DNA of 37,019 nt from Paracoccus fontiphilus (GCF_017356265.1 NZ_JAFNAW010000035.1:1-37019); one strand, 5' to 3'; counted from the stretch's first letter, positions 16,525 to 25,876 are shown. The notes: generated by a model not told the origin, from the sequence alone. Translations and numbers: made by a program.

Positions 16525-17886
16525 ATGACGATCCAGCAACTACCCGCCGGCATGATCCGCGCGACCGGACCGCAGGGCGCGCATCAGGGCTACATGCCGG
16601 GCTTCGGCAACGACTTCGAGACCGAGGCCCTGCCCGGCGCCCTGCCCCAGGGCCAGAACAGCCCGCAGAAGTGCAACTACGGCCTTTACGCCGAGCAGCT
16701 CTCGGGCACCGCCTTCACCGCGCCGCGCGGCCAGAACGAGCGGACCTGGTGCTATCGCATCCGCCCGTCGGTCCATCACACGGGACGGTTCGCACCCATC
16801 GAGGTGCCCTTCTGGAAGACCGCGCCCAACGTGCTGCCCAACGTGACCAGCCTGGGCCAGTACCGCTGGGACCCGATCCCGGTGCCGGACGCGGACCTGA
16901 CCTGGATCACCGGGATGCGCACCATCACCACGGCGGGCGACGTGAACATCCAGGTGGGCATGGCGTCCCACGTCTACCTGGTCACGCAGTCGATGGTGGA
17001 CGAATACTTCTTCTCGGCCGACAGCGAGTTGCTGGTGGTGCCGCAGGAAGGCCGGCTGCGCTTTTGCACCGAACTGGGCGTCATCGACCTGGAGCCCAGG
17101 GAGATCGCCATCCTGCCGCGCGGCCTCGTCTACCGGGTCGAGGTGCTGGAAGGCCCCGCCCGCGGCTTCGTGTGCGAGAACTACGGTCAGAAGTTCGACC
17201 TGCCGGGCCGCGGCCCGATCGGCGCCAACTGCCTGGCCAATCCCCGCGACTTCAAGTGCCCGGTCGCGGCTTTCGAGGACCGCGAGACACGGTCCCGCGT
17301 GGTCATCAAGTGGTGCGGACAGTTCCACGAAACCTGGATCGGCCATTCGCCCCTGGACGTGGTGGCCTGGCACGGCAACTACTGCGCCTACAAATACGAC
17401 CTGCGCACCTATTCGCCGGTGGGCGCGATCCTGTTCGACCATCCCGACCCGTCGATCTTCACGGTGCTGACCGCGCCTTCGGGCCAGGAAGGGACCGCGA
17501 ATATCGACTTCGTGCTGTTCCGCGAACGCTGGATGGTGGCCGAGCATTCCTTCCGCCCGCCCTGGTACCACAAGAACATCATGTCGGAACTGATGGGCAA
17601 CATCTACGGCATCTATGACGCCAAGCCCCAGGGATTCGCGCCGGGCGGCATCAGCCTGCACAACTGCATGTTGCCCCACGGCCCCGACCGCGACGCCTTC
17701 GAGGGCGCCTCGAATGCCGAGCTGCGCCCCGAGAAGCTGGACAACACCATGTCCTTCATGTTCGAGACGCGCTTTCCCCAGCACCTGACCGAATACGCCG
17801 CCCGCGAGGCGCCGATGCAGCAGGAATACATGGAGGTGTGGCAGCGTCTGGAGAAGAAGTTCGACGGCACGCCCGGCGAGAAGTGA
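16525..17886 (+). CDS. hmgA: Homogentisate 1,2-dioxygenase
   Basis: A 453-residue extradiol-type dioxygenase that opens homogentisate to maleylacetoacetate, the ring-cleavage step of tyrosine and phenylalanine catabolism. The N-terminal [20 protein letters not shown] is a family signature. Iron ligands are His349 and Glu355 ([13 protein letters not shown]) and His385 (MLPHGPD). The ATG at 16525 follows GGGGGAGGAG; an in-frame ATG at 16489 lies within the operator and is rejected. It heads the hmgA-fahA-maiA set, with a 115-bp gap to fahA that contains competing hairpins. Confidence 0.96.
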   Translation: MTIQQLPAGMIRATGPQGAHQGYMPGFGNDFETEALPGALPQGQNSPQKCNYGLYAEQLSGTAFTAPRGQNERTWCYRIRPSVHHTGRFAPIEVPFWKTAPNVLPNVTSLGQYRWDPIPVPDADLTWITGMRTITTAGDVNIQVGMASHVYLVTQSMVDEYFFSADSELLVVPQEGRLRFCTELGVIDLEPREIAILPRGLVYRVEVLEGPARGFVCENYGQKFDLPGRGPIGANCLANPRDFKCPVAAFEDRETRSRVVIKWCGQFHETWIGHSPLDVVAWHGNYCAYKYDLRTYSPVGAILFDHPDPSIFTVLTAPSGQEGTANIDFVLFRERWMVAEHSFRPPWYHKNIMSELMGNIYGIYDAKPQGFAPGGISLHNCMLPHGPDRDAFEGASNAELRPEKLDNTMSFMFETRFPQHLTEYAAREAPMQQEYMEVWQRLEKKFDGTPGEK

Positions 17887-17920
17887 CGCGCCCCAAGGCC
17901 GGGGGACTTCACGTCCCGTC

Positions 17921-17957
17921 GCCGGCTGGTTCTCGAACCAGTGGCGCACCAGCCGGC
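17921..17957 (+). other. Competing hairpins in the hmgA-fahA gap
   Basis: GCCGGCTGGT (17921-17930) pairs perfectly with ACCAGCCGGC (17948-17957). The inner segment CTGGTT-CTCG-AACCAG (17926-17941) is itself a perfect 6-bp hairpin that would break the larger one. A third stem, GGGAC-TTCAC-GTCCC, lies just upstream at 17903-17917. An AT-rich leader with the fahA ribosome site (AAAGGAGG) follows. Processing, attenuation or partial termination are possible; no U-run is present directly after the stems. Confidence 0.5.
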
Positions 17958-18001
17958 AACCCCCCTGTGGGATATTTTGACCAAAGCAAAGGAGGCCGGA
18001 A

Positions 18002-19207
18002 ATGGCCCTGATCCGGTCCCGGGTGGACAGCGCCAATGCGGCGGACTGCCCCTTCCCCCTCAACAACCTGCCCTACGGGGTGTTCTCGACAGCGGGCGAG
18101 GCGCCGCGCTGCGGGGCGGCCATCGGCGACATGATCGTCGATCTGGCGGCCTGCGAGGCGCGGGGGCTGCTGGATGCGGGCGGCACCTTCGCACAGGACG
18201 CCTTGAACGGCTTCATGGCCCTGGGCCGGGCCCGGTGGGACGCGGTCCGCGCGCGGCTGACCGAACTGCTGGCCGAAGGCGCGGCGCCGGACCTGCCGCT
18301 GGTGCCGATGGCCGGGGCCACCCTGCACCTGCCGATCCGGGTGACGGAATACACCGACTTCTATGCGTCCCGGAACCACGCCTTCAACGTGGGCGTGCTG
18401 TTCCGGGGGCCGGAGAACGCCCTGCCCGCGCAGTGGACGCACATGCCCATCGGCTATAACGGCCGCGCCTCGTCGGTGGTGGTGTCGGGCACGCCGATCC
18501 GCCGCCCGATGGGACAGTTGAAGGGCGAGGCCGGCCCCCGCTGGGCGCCCTGCGAGCGCCTCGACCTGGAGCTGGAACTGGGCGCGGTCGTCGGCGCGCC
18601 GAGCGCCTTGGGCAGCCGCGTCAGCGTCGAGGAGGCCGAGGCGATGATCTTCGGCTATGTGCTGCTGAACGACTGGTCGGCGCGCGACGTCCAGGCTTGG
18701 GAGTACCAGCCGCTGGGCCCGTTCCAGTCCAAGGCCTTGGGCACCACCATCGGCGCCTGGATCGTGACGCAGGCCGCACTGGAGCCGTTCCGCAGCCCCG
18801 GCGCCCCCCGCGCCAACCCGCTGCTGCCCTACCTGCAGGAAAGCCGCCCCGGCCTTTACGACCTGGAGATCGGCTGGTCCATGAACGGGCAGGTCATGGC
18901 GCGCACCAACTACAACGTGATGTATTATTCGTCGGCGCAGCAGCTGGCCCATCACACCAGTTCGGGCTGCCCGATGCGGGTGGGCGACCTCTTGGGCTCG
19001 GGCACCATCAGCGGGCCGACGCCCGACCAGACCGGCGCGCTGCTGGAAATGACCGGGGGCGGCAAGACCCCCGTCACCGTCAACGACGCGGCCCGCACCT
19101 TCATCCAGGACGGCGACACCGTCGCGCTGTTCGCCACGGCCAAGGGCGAGGGCTACACCATCGGCTTCGGCCCCTGCACCGGCACCATCCTGCCGGCCCG
19201 GCCATGA
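18002..19207 (+). CDS. fahA: Fumarylacetoacetase
   Basis: A 401-residue hydrolase that splits fumarylacetoacetate into fumarate and acetoacetate. The metal and catalytic cluster is visible as TDFYASRNHA (Asp119, His126), Glu190 and Glu192 in LDLELELG, and Asp224 in LLNDWSARD. Full length and the N-terminal SH3-like part separate it from the shorter FAH-fold hydrolases of other pathways. AAAGGAGG precedes the ATG. The stop overlaps the maiA start as ATGA. Confidence 0.95.
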   Translation: MALIRSRVDSANAADCPFPLNNLPYGVFSTAGEAPRCGAAIGDMIVDLAACEARGLLDAGGTFAQDALNGFMALGRARWDAVRARLTELLAEGAAPDLPLVPMAGATLHLPIRVTEYTDFYASRNHAFNVGVLFRGPENALPAQWTHMPIGYNGRASSVVVSGTPIRRPMGQLKGEAGPRWAPCERLDLELELGAVVGAPSALGSRVSVEEAEAMIFGYVLLNDWSARDVQAWEYQPLGPFQSKALGTTIGAWIVTQAALEPFRSPGAPRANPLLPYLQESRPGLYDLEIGWSMNGQVMARTNYNVMYYSSAQQLAHHTSSGCPMRVGDLLGSGTISGPTPDQTGALLEMTGGGKTPVTVNDAARTFIQDGDTVALFATAKGEGYTIGFGPCTGTILPARP

Positions 19208-19866
19208 GCGTGGTGCTGCACGACTACTGGCGCTCCTCGGCGTCCTACCGGGTGCGGATCGCGCTGAACCTCAAGGGCATCGGTTACGGCCGGGTGCCTG
19301 TCGATCTGGTTGCGGGGGAGCAGCGCGGCCCCGATCACCGGGCGCTGAACCCGCAGGGGCTGGTGCCGGTGCTGCGGATCGACGGGCTGGTGCTGACGCA
19401 GTCGCTCGCCATCCTCGACTACCTGGAGGAAACCCGCCCCGAGCCGCCCTTGCTGCCCGCCGACCCGGCCGGGCGCGCGCGGGTCCGCGCCCTCTCGCAG
19501 GCCATCGCCTGCGAGATCCACCCCGTGGCCAACCTGCGCGTCCTCGACCGCGTCGAGGCTCTGGCCGGACCCGCAGCCCGCGCCGACTGGACCCGCGACA
19601 CCATCGCCGCGGGGCTGGAGGCCGTCGAGGCGCTGCTGGACCACCCCGCCTTCACCGGCCGCTTCTGCCACGGCGACACCCCGACCCTGGCCGACTGCAC
19701 CCTGGTCCCCCAGCTCTACAACGCCTCCCGCTGGAGCGTCCCCTGCGGCCACCTGCCCCGCATCACGGCCGTCGCCAGCACCTGCGCAAGCCATCCGGCC
19801 TTTGACCAGGCCCACCCGGAGCGCTGCAAACCCGCAAAGGTCCAGGCCGCCGGTCCCGGGCGATGA
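19204..19866 (+). CDS. maiA: Maleylacetoacetate isomerase, zeta-class GST
   Basis: A 220-residue glutathione transferase of the zeta class that isomerises maleylacetoacetate to fumarylacetoacetate. The active-site loop is YWRSSASYRVRIALNLKG (8-25); the animal enzyme has SSCS, but an alanine or threonine at the cysteine position is common in bacterial forms. NPQGLVPVL and the glutathione-contacting LTQSLAILDYLEE follow, then the helical C-terminal domain. It is coupled to fahA by a 4-nt overlap, and ends 21 bp from the convergent LysR gene. Confidence 0.93.
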   Translation: MSVVLHDYWRSSASYRVRIALNLKGIGYGRVPVDLVAGEQRGPDHRALNPQGLVPVLRIDGLVLTQSLAILDYLEETRPEPPLLPADPAGRARVRALSQAIACEIHPVANLRVLDRVEALAGPAARADWTRDTIAAGLEAVEALLDHPAFTGRFCHGDTPTLADCTLVPQLYNASRWSVPCGHLPRITAVASTCASHPAFDQAHPERCKPAKVQAAGPGR

Positions 19867-19887
19867 CCTCTGCGGCGGTCGGGCGTG

Positions 19888-20829
19888 CTATCCCGAACCC
19901 GTCAGGCTTTCCCCCGGCCAGCGGCCCTCGGCCACGGCTTCGGCCAGGACGGCAAGGACAAGCCCGGCCATCTCGTCATCCACCCGCCGCCTCGGCTGGT
20001 TTGCCGGCGTCACAAGATACAGGCTCCGGTTCAGTTCGGGCTGGATGATCTTGCGGGCGTGAAGACTGCCCCGGGCAAGATCGGCGGCCACCGTCGCGCG
20101 CGCGAGGATCGAGCAGCCCAGCCCCGCCCGCATCGCCTGGATCAGCGCGCTGAGCGATTCGATTTCAAGCTGCGGATGCGGGGTGATCTGGCGGCGCAGG
20201 AACTGGCTGTGCACGATCGACCGCGAGGAGCGGACCAGGTTCAGCGCCAGCACCTTGCCCTGCGGCAGGTCGTCGAAGGGGATCGGGGTGTTCTCGGGCC
20301 CGATCATCTGCGGAAGGCCGACAAGATACAGGTGCTCGTTCAGGATCGGCCGGGCGTTGAACCGGCTGTCGTCGGGCGGCTGGTAGGCCACGGCAAGGTC
20401 GATCTCTCCGCGCAGCATCATCGCCAGAAGGTTGCCGCTGACGCTTTCGACAATGGACAGGTGCATTCCGGGCAACTGCCTGGCCGCGCGCTGCATGATC
20501 GTCAGGGCCGCCACCTCGGTCGCGGTGTGGCACAAGCCCAGCACGAAGGGCCCCGACGCCTGTTCCGTGAAGTCGCGGACGTCGGTCTCGGCCCGCTCCA
20601 GCGCGCCAAGGATGGCCTGGGCGTGTTCGTTGAGCCGCTCGCCTGCGGGGGTCAGCGTCACGCCGCGCGGGCGGCGGTCGAACAGGCGCACCCCCAGCAG
20701 CGCCTCGAGTTCGGCCATGTGATGGCTGAGCGCGGATTGCGCGACGCCCAGTTCCTCGGCCGCGTGGCCCATCACGCCGGTCCGGGCGATCCGGGCGAAA
20801 TAGCGAAGCTGGCGCAGGCTCAGCGGCAT
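19888..20829 (-). CDS. LysR family regulator of the CoA-transferase/TRAP operon
   Basis: A 313-residue LysR protein starting MPLSLRQLRYFARIAR, with helix-turn-helix GHAAEELGVAQSALSHHMAELE at about 20-42 and an effector domain from about 90. The N-terminal pattern resembles the NAC/Cbl-like and aromatic-acid LysR groups but I cannot assign a named orthologue. It diverges from the CoA-transferase gene 103 bp away with a dyad in between, so it probably controls the CoA-transferase, lyase and TRAP genes. The upstream ORF extension overlaps the CoA-transferase gene and is rejected. Confidence 0.9.
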   Translation of the reverse strand: MPLSLRQLRYFARIARTGVMGHAAEELGVAQSALSHHMAELEALLGVRLFDRRPRGVTLTPAGERLNEHAQAILGALERAETDVRDFTEQASGPFVLGLCHTATEVAALTIMQRAARQLPGMHLSIVESVSGNLLAMMLRGEIDLAVAYQPPDDSRFNARPILNEHLYLVGLPQMIGPENTPIPFDDLPQGKVLALNLVRSSRSIVHSQFLRRQITPHPQLEIESLSALIQAMRAGLGCSILARATVAADLARGSLHARKIIQPELNRSLYLVTPANQPRRRVDDEMAGLVLAVLAEAVAEGRWPGESLTGSG

Positions 20830-20839
20830 GGGTGCAGCC

Positions 20840-20857
20840 TTCTGGTTTTCAGAAACC
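20840..20857. promoter_or_regulatory. LysR-type dyad upstream of the CoA-transferase operon
   Basis: TTCTG-GTTTT-CAGAA (20840-20854) is a perfect dyad and contains the T-N11-A core of LysR boxes. An overlapping palindrome GGTTT-TCAG-AAACC spans 20844-20857. Both lie just upstream of the LysR start, in the divergent gap. Confidence 0.5.
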
Positions 20858-20932
20858 GTATATCTGAATCTTCTATTTGTGTGAAGCCCGCCCGCTTGGC
20901 ACCTTCCATCCCGAGGAACGGGAGGACAAGCG

Positions 20933-22075
20933 ATGAATCTGCCCCTGGACGGCATCCGCGTCGTCGAGATGAGCCACATGGTCATGGGACCGTCCTGCGG
21001 GATGTTCCTGGCCTTTCTGGGCGCCGAGGTCATCAAGATCGAGCCGCCCGAGGGCGACAAGACCCGCAACCTGACCGGCATGGGTGCGGGCTTCTTCCCG
21101 ACCTTCAACCGGGGCAAGAAATCGGTCGTTCTGGACATCAAGGCGCCCGAAGACCGTGCCGACCTGGAACGGCTTCTGGCCACGGCCGACGTGTTCGTGG
21201 AAAACTTCCGCACCGAAAGCCTGGCCAGGATGGGCCTTGATCCCGACAGCCTGCGCAAGCGGTTTCCGCGCCTGATCGTCGCGTCCTGCAAGGGCTTCCT
21301 GGAGGGGCCTTACGAAAACCGCGCCGCCATGGACGAGCTGGTGCAGATGATGACCGGCATGGCCTACATGACCGGACCGTCCGGGCGCCCGCTGCGGATC
21401 GGGTCGTCGGCCAACGACATCATGGGCGGGCTGTTCGCGGCCTATGGGGTGCTGGGCCAGATCATCGCGCGGGGCCGCGACGGCAAGGGCAGCGTGGTTC
21501 GGTCGGGCCTGTTCGAGAACTGCCTGCTGCTGGTCGCGCAGCACATGGTGCAGTTCGACATCGAAGGCACCGAAAGCCCCCCGATGCCGGAACGGATCTT
21601 CTCCTGGCCGGTCTACGACATCTTCCAGACCCGCGACGGGCGCCAGATCTTCCTGGGCGCGGTGACGGAAACGCAATGGACCGGGCTCTGCCGCGTACTG
21701 GGGCTTGGGGCGCTGCTGTCCGACCCCCGCCTGCAGACCCGCCCCGACCAGATCGCCGCGCGAAGCTGGACCCTGCCCATTGTCGCCGATGCGGTGGCCG
21801 CGCGCGACTATGCCGACCTGCTGGCCGCCTGCGAGGCCGCCGCGCTGCTGTGTTCGCCCATCGCCCGTCCGGCCGAGATGTATGACGACCCCCATGTCAC
21901 GCGCCCCGGCGGGCTGATTCATTCGCGCTATGCCGACAAGAAGGACTTCCGCGCGCCGGGCCTTCCCTTCTCGGTCGATGGCACCTCACCCGTGCCCGCC
22001 GATGCCGACCTGCCCTCCATCGGGCAGCATACGGCGGAAGTCCTGTCCGCCCTGCCGCAGATGGAGCGCGCGTGA
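20933..22075 (+). CDS. Class III CoA-transferase (CaiB/BaiF family)
   Basis: A 380-residue CaiB/BaiF CoA-transferase, an interlocked-dimer family that moves CoA between carboxylates through an aspartyl-CoA thioester. The catalytic Asp is Asp134 in AMDELVQMMTG. The N-terminal LDGIRVVEMSH, VFVENFR and the glycine-rich C-terminal part are typical. A strong site (GGGAGG) precedes the ATG. It is coupled by TGATG to an HMG-CoA-lyase-family gene, so the likely acceptor is a short hydroxy-dicarboxylate such as 3-hydroxy-3-methylglutarate or citramalate, with succinyl-CoA as a typical donor. That substrate is inference. Confidence 0.88.
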   Translation: MNLPLDGIRVVEMSHMVMGPSCGMFLAFLGAEVIKIEPPEGDKTRNLTGMGAGFFPTFNRGKKSVVLDIKAPEDRADLERLLATADVFVENFRTESLARMGLDPDSLRKRFPRLIVASCKGFLEGPYENRAAMDELVQMMTGMAYMTGPSGRPLRIGSSANDIMGGLFAAYGVLGQIIARGRDGKGSVVRSGLFENCLLLVAQHMVQFDIEGTESPPMPERIFSWPVYDIFQTRDGRQIFLGAVTETQWTGLCRVLGLGALLSDPRLQTRPDQIAARSWTLPIVADAVAARDYADLLAACEAAALLCSPIARPAEMYDDPHVTRPGGLIHSRYADKKDFRAPGLPFSVDGTSPVPADADLPSIGQHTAEVLSALPQMERA

Positions 22076-23025
22076 TGGCCGACGTGAACCGCGTCTATCC
22101 GGCGGGACAGGTGGCCTTGCGCGAGGTCGGGCTGCGCGACGGGCTGCAACTGACGAAAAGCTTCCCTTCGACCGAAGCCAAGTCGGACTGGATCCGGCGC
22201 GAACATGCCGCCGGCGTGCGCCATTTCGAGGTGGGCTCGTTCCTGCCCGCCAGCCGCTTTCCCCAGTTCGCCGACGTGCGCACGCTGACCGATCTGGCCA
22301 ACGGCCTCGGCGCCCATTCGCTGGGGCTGGCGCTGAACGAACGCGGCGCGCGCGACGGGCTGGAGGCGGGCGTGACGGAGCTGACCGTGGTGATGTCCGC
22401 GACCGAGGCGCACAACATGGCCAATGCCCGCCGTCCGCGCGAACAATCCCTGGCCGAGATCGCCAACACCGTGCGCCTGCGCGACGAGGCGGGGTCGGCC
22501 ACGCTGATCAACGTGGGCATCGCCATGGCGACCGGCTGTTCACTGTCGGGCCATGTCGATCCCGGAGAGGTCGAGCGGCTGGCCGAGGCCTGCCTGGACG
22601 CGGGCGTGGATCTGGTCGGCATCGCCGACACCGTGGGCTATGGCGGGCCGCGCCAGGTCGCGGATCTGTGCCGTCGCATGACCGCGCTGATGGGCGATCG
22701 GCCCTATGTCGTCCACCTGCACGACACGCGCGGCATGGGCCTTGCCAATGCGCTTGCCGCCTACGATGCCGGGGCGCGGGTCTTCGACGCCTCGCTGGCG
22801 GGACTGGGCGGCTGTCCCTTCGCGCCGGGCGCGACCGGCAATGTCGTCTTCGAGGATCTGGTCTATCTGTTCGAAACGGCGGGCATCCGCACCGGCATCG
22901 ACCTGGAGGAGGTCATCGCCATCCGCGAGATCCTGTCCCGCGAAATGCCCGACGAGACGCTTCACGGCACCCTGGCGCAGGCCGGGCCGCCCAAGGGAAT
23001 GACCTGGCGGGCCCACGCGGCCTGA
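22075..23025 (+). CDS. HMG-CoA lyase family enzyme
   Basis: A 316-residue TIM-barrel lyase of the HMGL-like group. REVGLRDGLQ (16-25, metal Asp22), HLHDTRGMGLAN with His214 and His216, and the active-site loop GLGGCPFAPGATGN with Cys247 and Asn256 are all present. HMG-CoA lyase makes acetyl-CoA and acetoacetate; relatives cleave citramalyl-CoA or similar. The segment after EVGSF reads LPASRFPQF, which departs from the VSPKWVPQM of classical HMG-CoA lyases (comparison from memory), so another substrate is possible. The ATG at 22075 overlaps the CoA-transferase stop. A TRAP transporter follows 32 bp downstream. Confidence 0.85.
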   Translation: MADVNRVYPAGQVALREVGLRDGLQLTKSFPSTEAKSDWIRREHAAGVRHFEVGSFLPASRFPQFADVRTLTDLANGLGAHSLGLALNERGARDGLEAGVTELTVVMSATEAHNMANARRPREQSLAEIANTVRLRDEAGSATLINVGIAMATGCSLSGHVDPGEVERLAEACLDAGVDLVGIADTVGYGGPRQVADLCRRMTALMGDRPYVVHLHDTRGMGLANALAAYDAGARVFDASLAGLGGCPFAPGATGNVVFEDLVYLFETAGIRTGIDLEEVIAIREILSREMPDETLHGTLAQAGPPKGMTWRAHAA

Positions 23026-23057
23026 CCTGACACCAATCACGGGGAGGAGGAACCCAC

Positions 23058-24050
23058 ATGAACGCACGCACGATCCTTGCCGGCACGGCCCTGGCCGCGC
23101 TGACCGCAGTCCCGGCCCTGGCGGAAACGCCCGTCCGGTGCAGCCACCAGCTGCCGCCGCAGCACGAGGTGGCCAAGGTCATCGAACGCTGGGCCGCCGA
23201 GGTCGAGACGTTGTCGAACGGCGAACTGGACGTCCAGATCTTCGGCGCCAATGCCTTGGCCAAGCCCGAGGAGAACATCCCGTCCGTCGCCAAGGGCAGC
23301 TTCGAATGCGCCTTCTCGGTCAACTTCCAGTGGGGCAAGACCCTGCCCGCCATGAACGTGACGCTGCGCCCCTATGCCTTCAGCAACCCCGAGATCTGGC
23401 GCAACTGGCCCGAGTCCGAACCCGCCGCCTATCTGGAAGGGCTGATGGAGGAGAAGCGGCTGAAGAACATCGCCTGGCTGTTCCAGACCCGGATGAGCGT
23501 CTTCACCTCGAACGGCAAGCCGCTGGTGGCGCCCGCCGATTTCGGGGGCGTCAAGATCCGCGGGCTGAACCCGGCCTTCGACACCGGCCTGACCGCCATG
23601 GGCGCGGCGACCAGTTCCATGCCGGGGTCCGAGGTGTACCAGGCCTTGTCCACCGGCGTCATCGACGCGGCCATCACCGACGTCGCCGCCGCCCATGCCC
23701 GCAAATACTACGAGGTGCAGGACCACATGACGGTGACGCCCGTCATCTCGGTCTTCTTCAACGGCTACATGAATCAGGCGTTCTACGACGGCCTGACCGA
23801 TGCCCAGAAGGCCGCTCTGGACGAGGCCGGCAAGAAGGCCGCCGCCTGGGCTGTCGAGGACGGTCTGGCCGCCGAACAGGCCGCGCCCGGCCTGCTGGAG
23901 GCCGAGGGCGTCACCCTGCATGTCGCGACGGAGGCAGAGAACGAGGCGATGCGCGCCGTGATGCAGCCCGCCTTCGACCAGGCCTTCTCCGAGGAAGGCG
24001 GCGAGGACGTGACCGAGCTGCTGAAGCTGGTCGACGGGATGGTGCAATGA
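23058..24050 (+). CDS. TRAP transporter substrate-binding protein (DctP type)
   Basis: A 330-residue periplasmic binding protein. A signal peptide with a short positive start, hydrophobic core and cleavage after AVPALA (about residue 22) is clear. GGVKIRGLNP contains the conserved arginine that salt-bridges the carboxylate of TRAP ligands; LSTGVIDAAITD is another family segment. The ligand is therefore an organic acid, but it cannot be named from sequence. GGGGAGGAGG precedes the ATG. The operon context suggests it binds the substrate of the CoA-transferase and lyase upstream. Confidence 0.9.
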   Translation: MNARTILAGTALAALTAVPALAETPVRCSHQLPPQHEVAKVIERWAAEVETLSNGELDVQIFGANALAKPEENIPSVAKGSFECAFSVNFQWGKTLPAMNVTLRPYAFSNPEIWRNWPESEPAAYLEGLMEEKRLKNIAWLFQTRMSVFTSNGKPLVAPADFGGVKIRGLNPAFDTGLTAMGAATSSMPGSEVYQALSTGVIDAAITDVAAAHARKYYEVQDHMTVTPVISVFFNGYMNQAFYDGLTDAQKAALDEAGKKAAAWAVEDGLAAEQAAPGLLEAEGVTLHVATEAENEAMRAVMQPAFDQAFSEEGGEDVTELLKLVDGMVQ

Positions 24051-24583
24051 CGATGGTTCATCCGTCCGAAGGCCACAAGGTTGCGGCGGAACGGCACGGT
24101 TCGGTCTGGACCGTGCTGGCCTGGCCGATCCACGCGCTTGCCGCCGTGTCGGCGGTGCTTGTGGCGGTGGGCTTCGCCGCCGTGGTGGTCGCGGTCTTCT
24201 ATCGCTACCTTCTGGGCGCGCCGCTGAACGGGGTGGACGAGCTGACCGGCTATCTGGTGGTCGCCATCGCATCCTGCGGGCTGGGCAGCGCGCTGCTGCT
24301 GGACCAGCATATCGGCGTCGACATCCTGACTGCCTCGGCCGGTCCGCGCGCCGGGCGGGGCCTTGAAATCTGGGCGGCGCTCTGCGTGATGGCCTGCGCG
24401 GCCATCCTGACCTGGTCGGCCTGGCATACCGTCCTGTTCAACCGCGACTTCGGCACCTATTCCACCGGCCCCTTGGAGATCCCGGTCTGGTGGGTGCAGG
24501 CGCCGATGGTACCGGGCGGCATCGTCCTGGGCCTTGCCGCACTGATGCGCCTGCTGCGCGCCATCCGGGGAGACGAGAAATGA
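24047..24583 (+). CDS. TRAP transporter small permease (DctQ type)
   Basis: A 178-residue membrane protein with four predicted helices (about 20-50, 58-80, 95-118 and 140-168). It is the small subunit that bridges the binding protein and the large permease. FYRYLLGAPLNGVDELTGYL is the usual DctQ segment after helix 1. The ATG overlaps the stop of the binding-protein gene, and its own stop overlaps the large permease start, both as ATGA. Confidence 0.9.
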   Translation: MTMVHPSEGHKVAAERHGSVWTVLAWPIHALAAVSAVLVAVGFAAVVVAVFYRYLLGAPLNGVDELTGYLVVAIASCGLGSALLLDQHIGVDILTASAGPRAGRGLEIWAALCVMACAAILTWSAWHTVLFNRDFGTYSTGPLEIPVWWVQAPMVPGGIVLGLAALMRLLRAIRGDEK

Positions 24584-25866
24584 CCGGCATCCTGATCGTC
24601 ATCGGCCTGATCGCGCTGCTTCTGTCGGGCATCCCGATCTTCGCGGCCCTGCTGCTGACCGGCTCGGCCGTGCTGTTTCTGGCCGAAGGCTCGGTCGAGA
24701 GCGTGGCCGACACGGTGTTCGCGCATCTCAATTCCCCCGTGCTGCTGACCATCCCGCTGTTCATCCTGATGGCGCAACTGATGATCCGGTCGGGCGCGGT
24801 CGATGACCTGTTCGGAATGGCCAACACGCTGATCGGCCATGTCAAGGGCGGCATCGGCGTGGCGACCATCCTAAGCTGCACGATCTTTGCCGCGATCTCG
24901 GGTTCGTCGGTGGCGACGGCCGTGTCCATCGGCCAGACGGCAATCCCGCAGATGAAGCGATATGGCTTTCCCGAACGCAGCGCCCTGGGCCTTGTCGCGG
25001 CGGGGGGCACGCTGGGCATTCTCATCCCGCCCTCGGAGCCGATGATCCTGTATGCGGTCGTCGCCAACGCCTCGATCGGGGCGCTGTTCCTGGCGGGCAT
25101 CATTCCCGGCCTGCTGCTGGCCCTGGTCTTCGCCGTCTTCTGCCTGATCAGCGCGCGCAAGTCGGGCGATATCGAGCGCGCGCCCTTCCCCGGCTGGAAG
25201 GCCGTCCTGCAGGCGATGTCGAAGTCGATCTGGGCGCTCTTGATGCCGCCCGTGGTGATGGGCGGGATCTACTTCGGCATCTTCACCGCGACCGAGGCCG
25301 CGGCCGTGGGCTGCCTTTACGCCCTGCTGGTCGGCGTGCTGGCCTATCGCAACCTGGGCCTGCGCAACCTTGGCCTGTGCCTGCGCGACACGGTGATGAC
25401 CTCGCTGATGGTCTTTGCCATCATCGCGGGCGCGGCGGTCTTCGGCAACGCCATCACCATCATCCGGCTGCCGAACCAGGTGTCCGAACTGATCGTCGCG
25501 ATGAACCTGACGCCCCTGATGTTCATGCTGGTCGTCATGGCGATGATCTTCGTGATGGGCATGTTCCTGGAAAGCATCGCCATCATCCTGATCACCACGC
25601 CGATCCTGCTGCCCGCGCTGATCGCGCTGGACATCGACCTGATCTGGTACGGCGTGCTGCTGATGATCAACCTGGAACTGGCGATGATCACCCCGCCCGT
25701 CGGCATGAACCTGTTCGTCATCAAGGGCATCACCGGCAGCCCGCTGTCCACCGTGATACGGGGAGCCGCGCCGTTCGTGCTGTTGATGATCGGCGGAATG
25801 CTGGTCATCATGGCGCTGCCCGACCTGGCGACATGGTTGCCGCGCTTTGCGGGCTACAGGTTCTGA
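24580..25866 (+). CDS. TRAP transporter large permease (DctM type)
   Basis: A 428-residue membrane protein with about 11-12 helices, the sodium-coupled transport subunit of a TRAP system. SGSSVATAVSIGQTAIPQM and GGTLGILIPPSEPMILYAV are the conserved re-entrant loop motifs, with ITPPVGMNLFVIKGI as the second repeat. It completes a full PQM transporter in one operon. A gamma-carbonic-anhydrase-like gene follows after 10 bp. Confidence 0.93.
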   Translation: MTGILIVIGLIALLLSGIPIFAALLLTGSAVLFLAEGSVESVADTVFAHLNSPVLLTIPLFILMAQLMIRSGAVDDLFGMANTLIGHVKGGIGVATILSCTIFAAISGSSVATAVSIGQTAIPQMKRYGFPERSALGLVAAGGTLGILIPPSEPMILYAVVANASIGALFLAGIIPGLLLALVFAVFCLISARKSGDIERAPFPGWKAVLQAMSKSIWALLMPPVVMGGIYFGIFTATEAAAVGCLYALLVGVLAYRNLGLRNLGLCLRDTVMTSLMVFAIIAGAAVFGNAITIIRLPNQVSELIVAMNLTPLMFMLVVMAMIFVMGMFLESIAIILITTPILLPALIALDIDLIWYGVLLMINLELAMITPPVGMNLFVIKGITGSPLSTVIRGAAPFVLLMIGGMLVIMALPDLATWLPRFAGYRF

Positions 25867-25876
25867 AGGAAACGGG

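Noticed and set aside
20933..25866. Carnitine metabolism (CaiB) or C4-dicarboxylate transport (DctPQM) as literal assignments
   Set aside because: These are family names only; no carnitine dehydratase or dehydrogenase gene is present, and the TRAP ligand cannot be read from the sequence.
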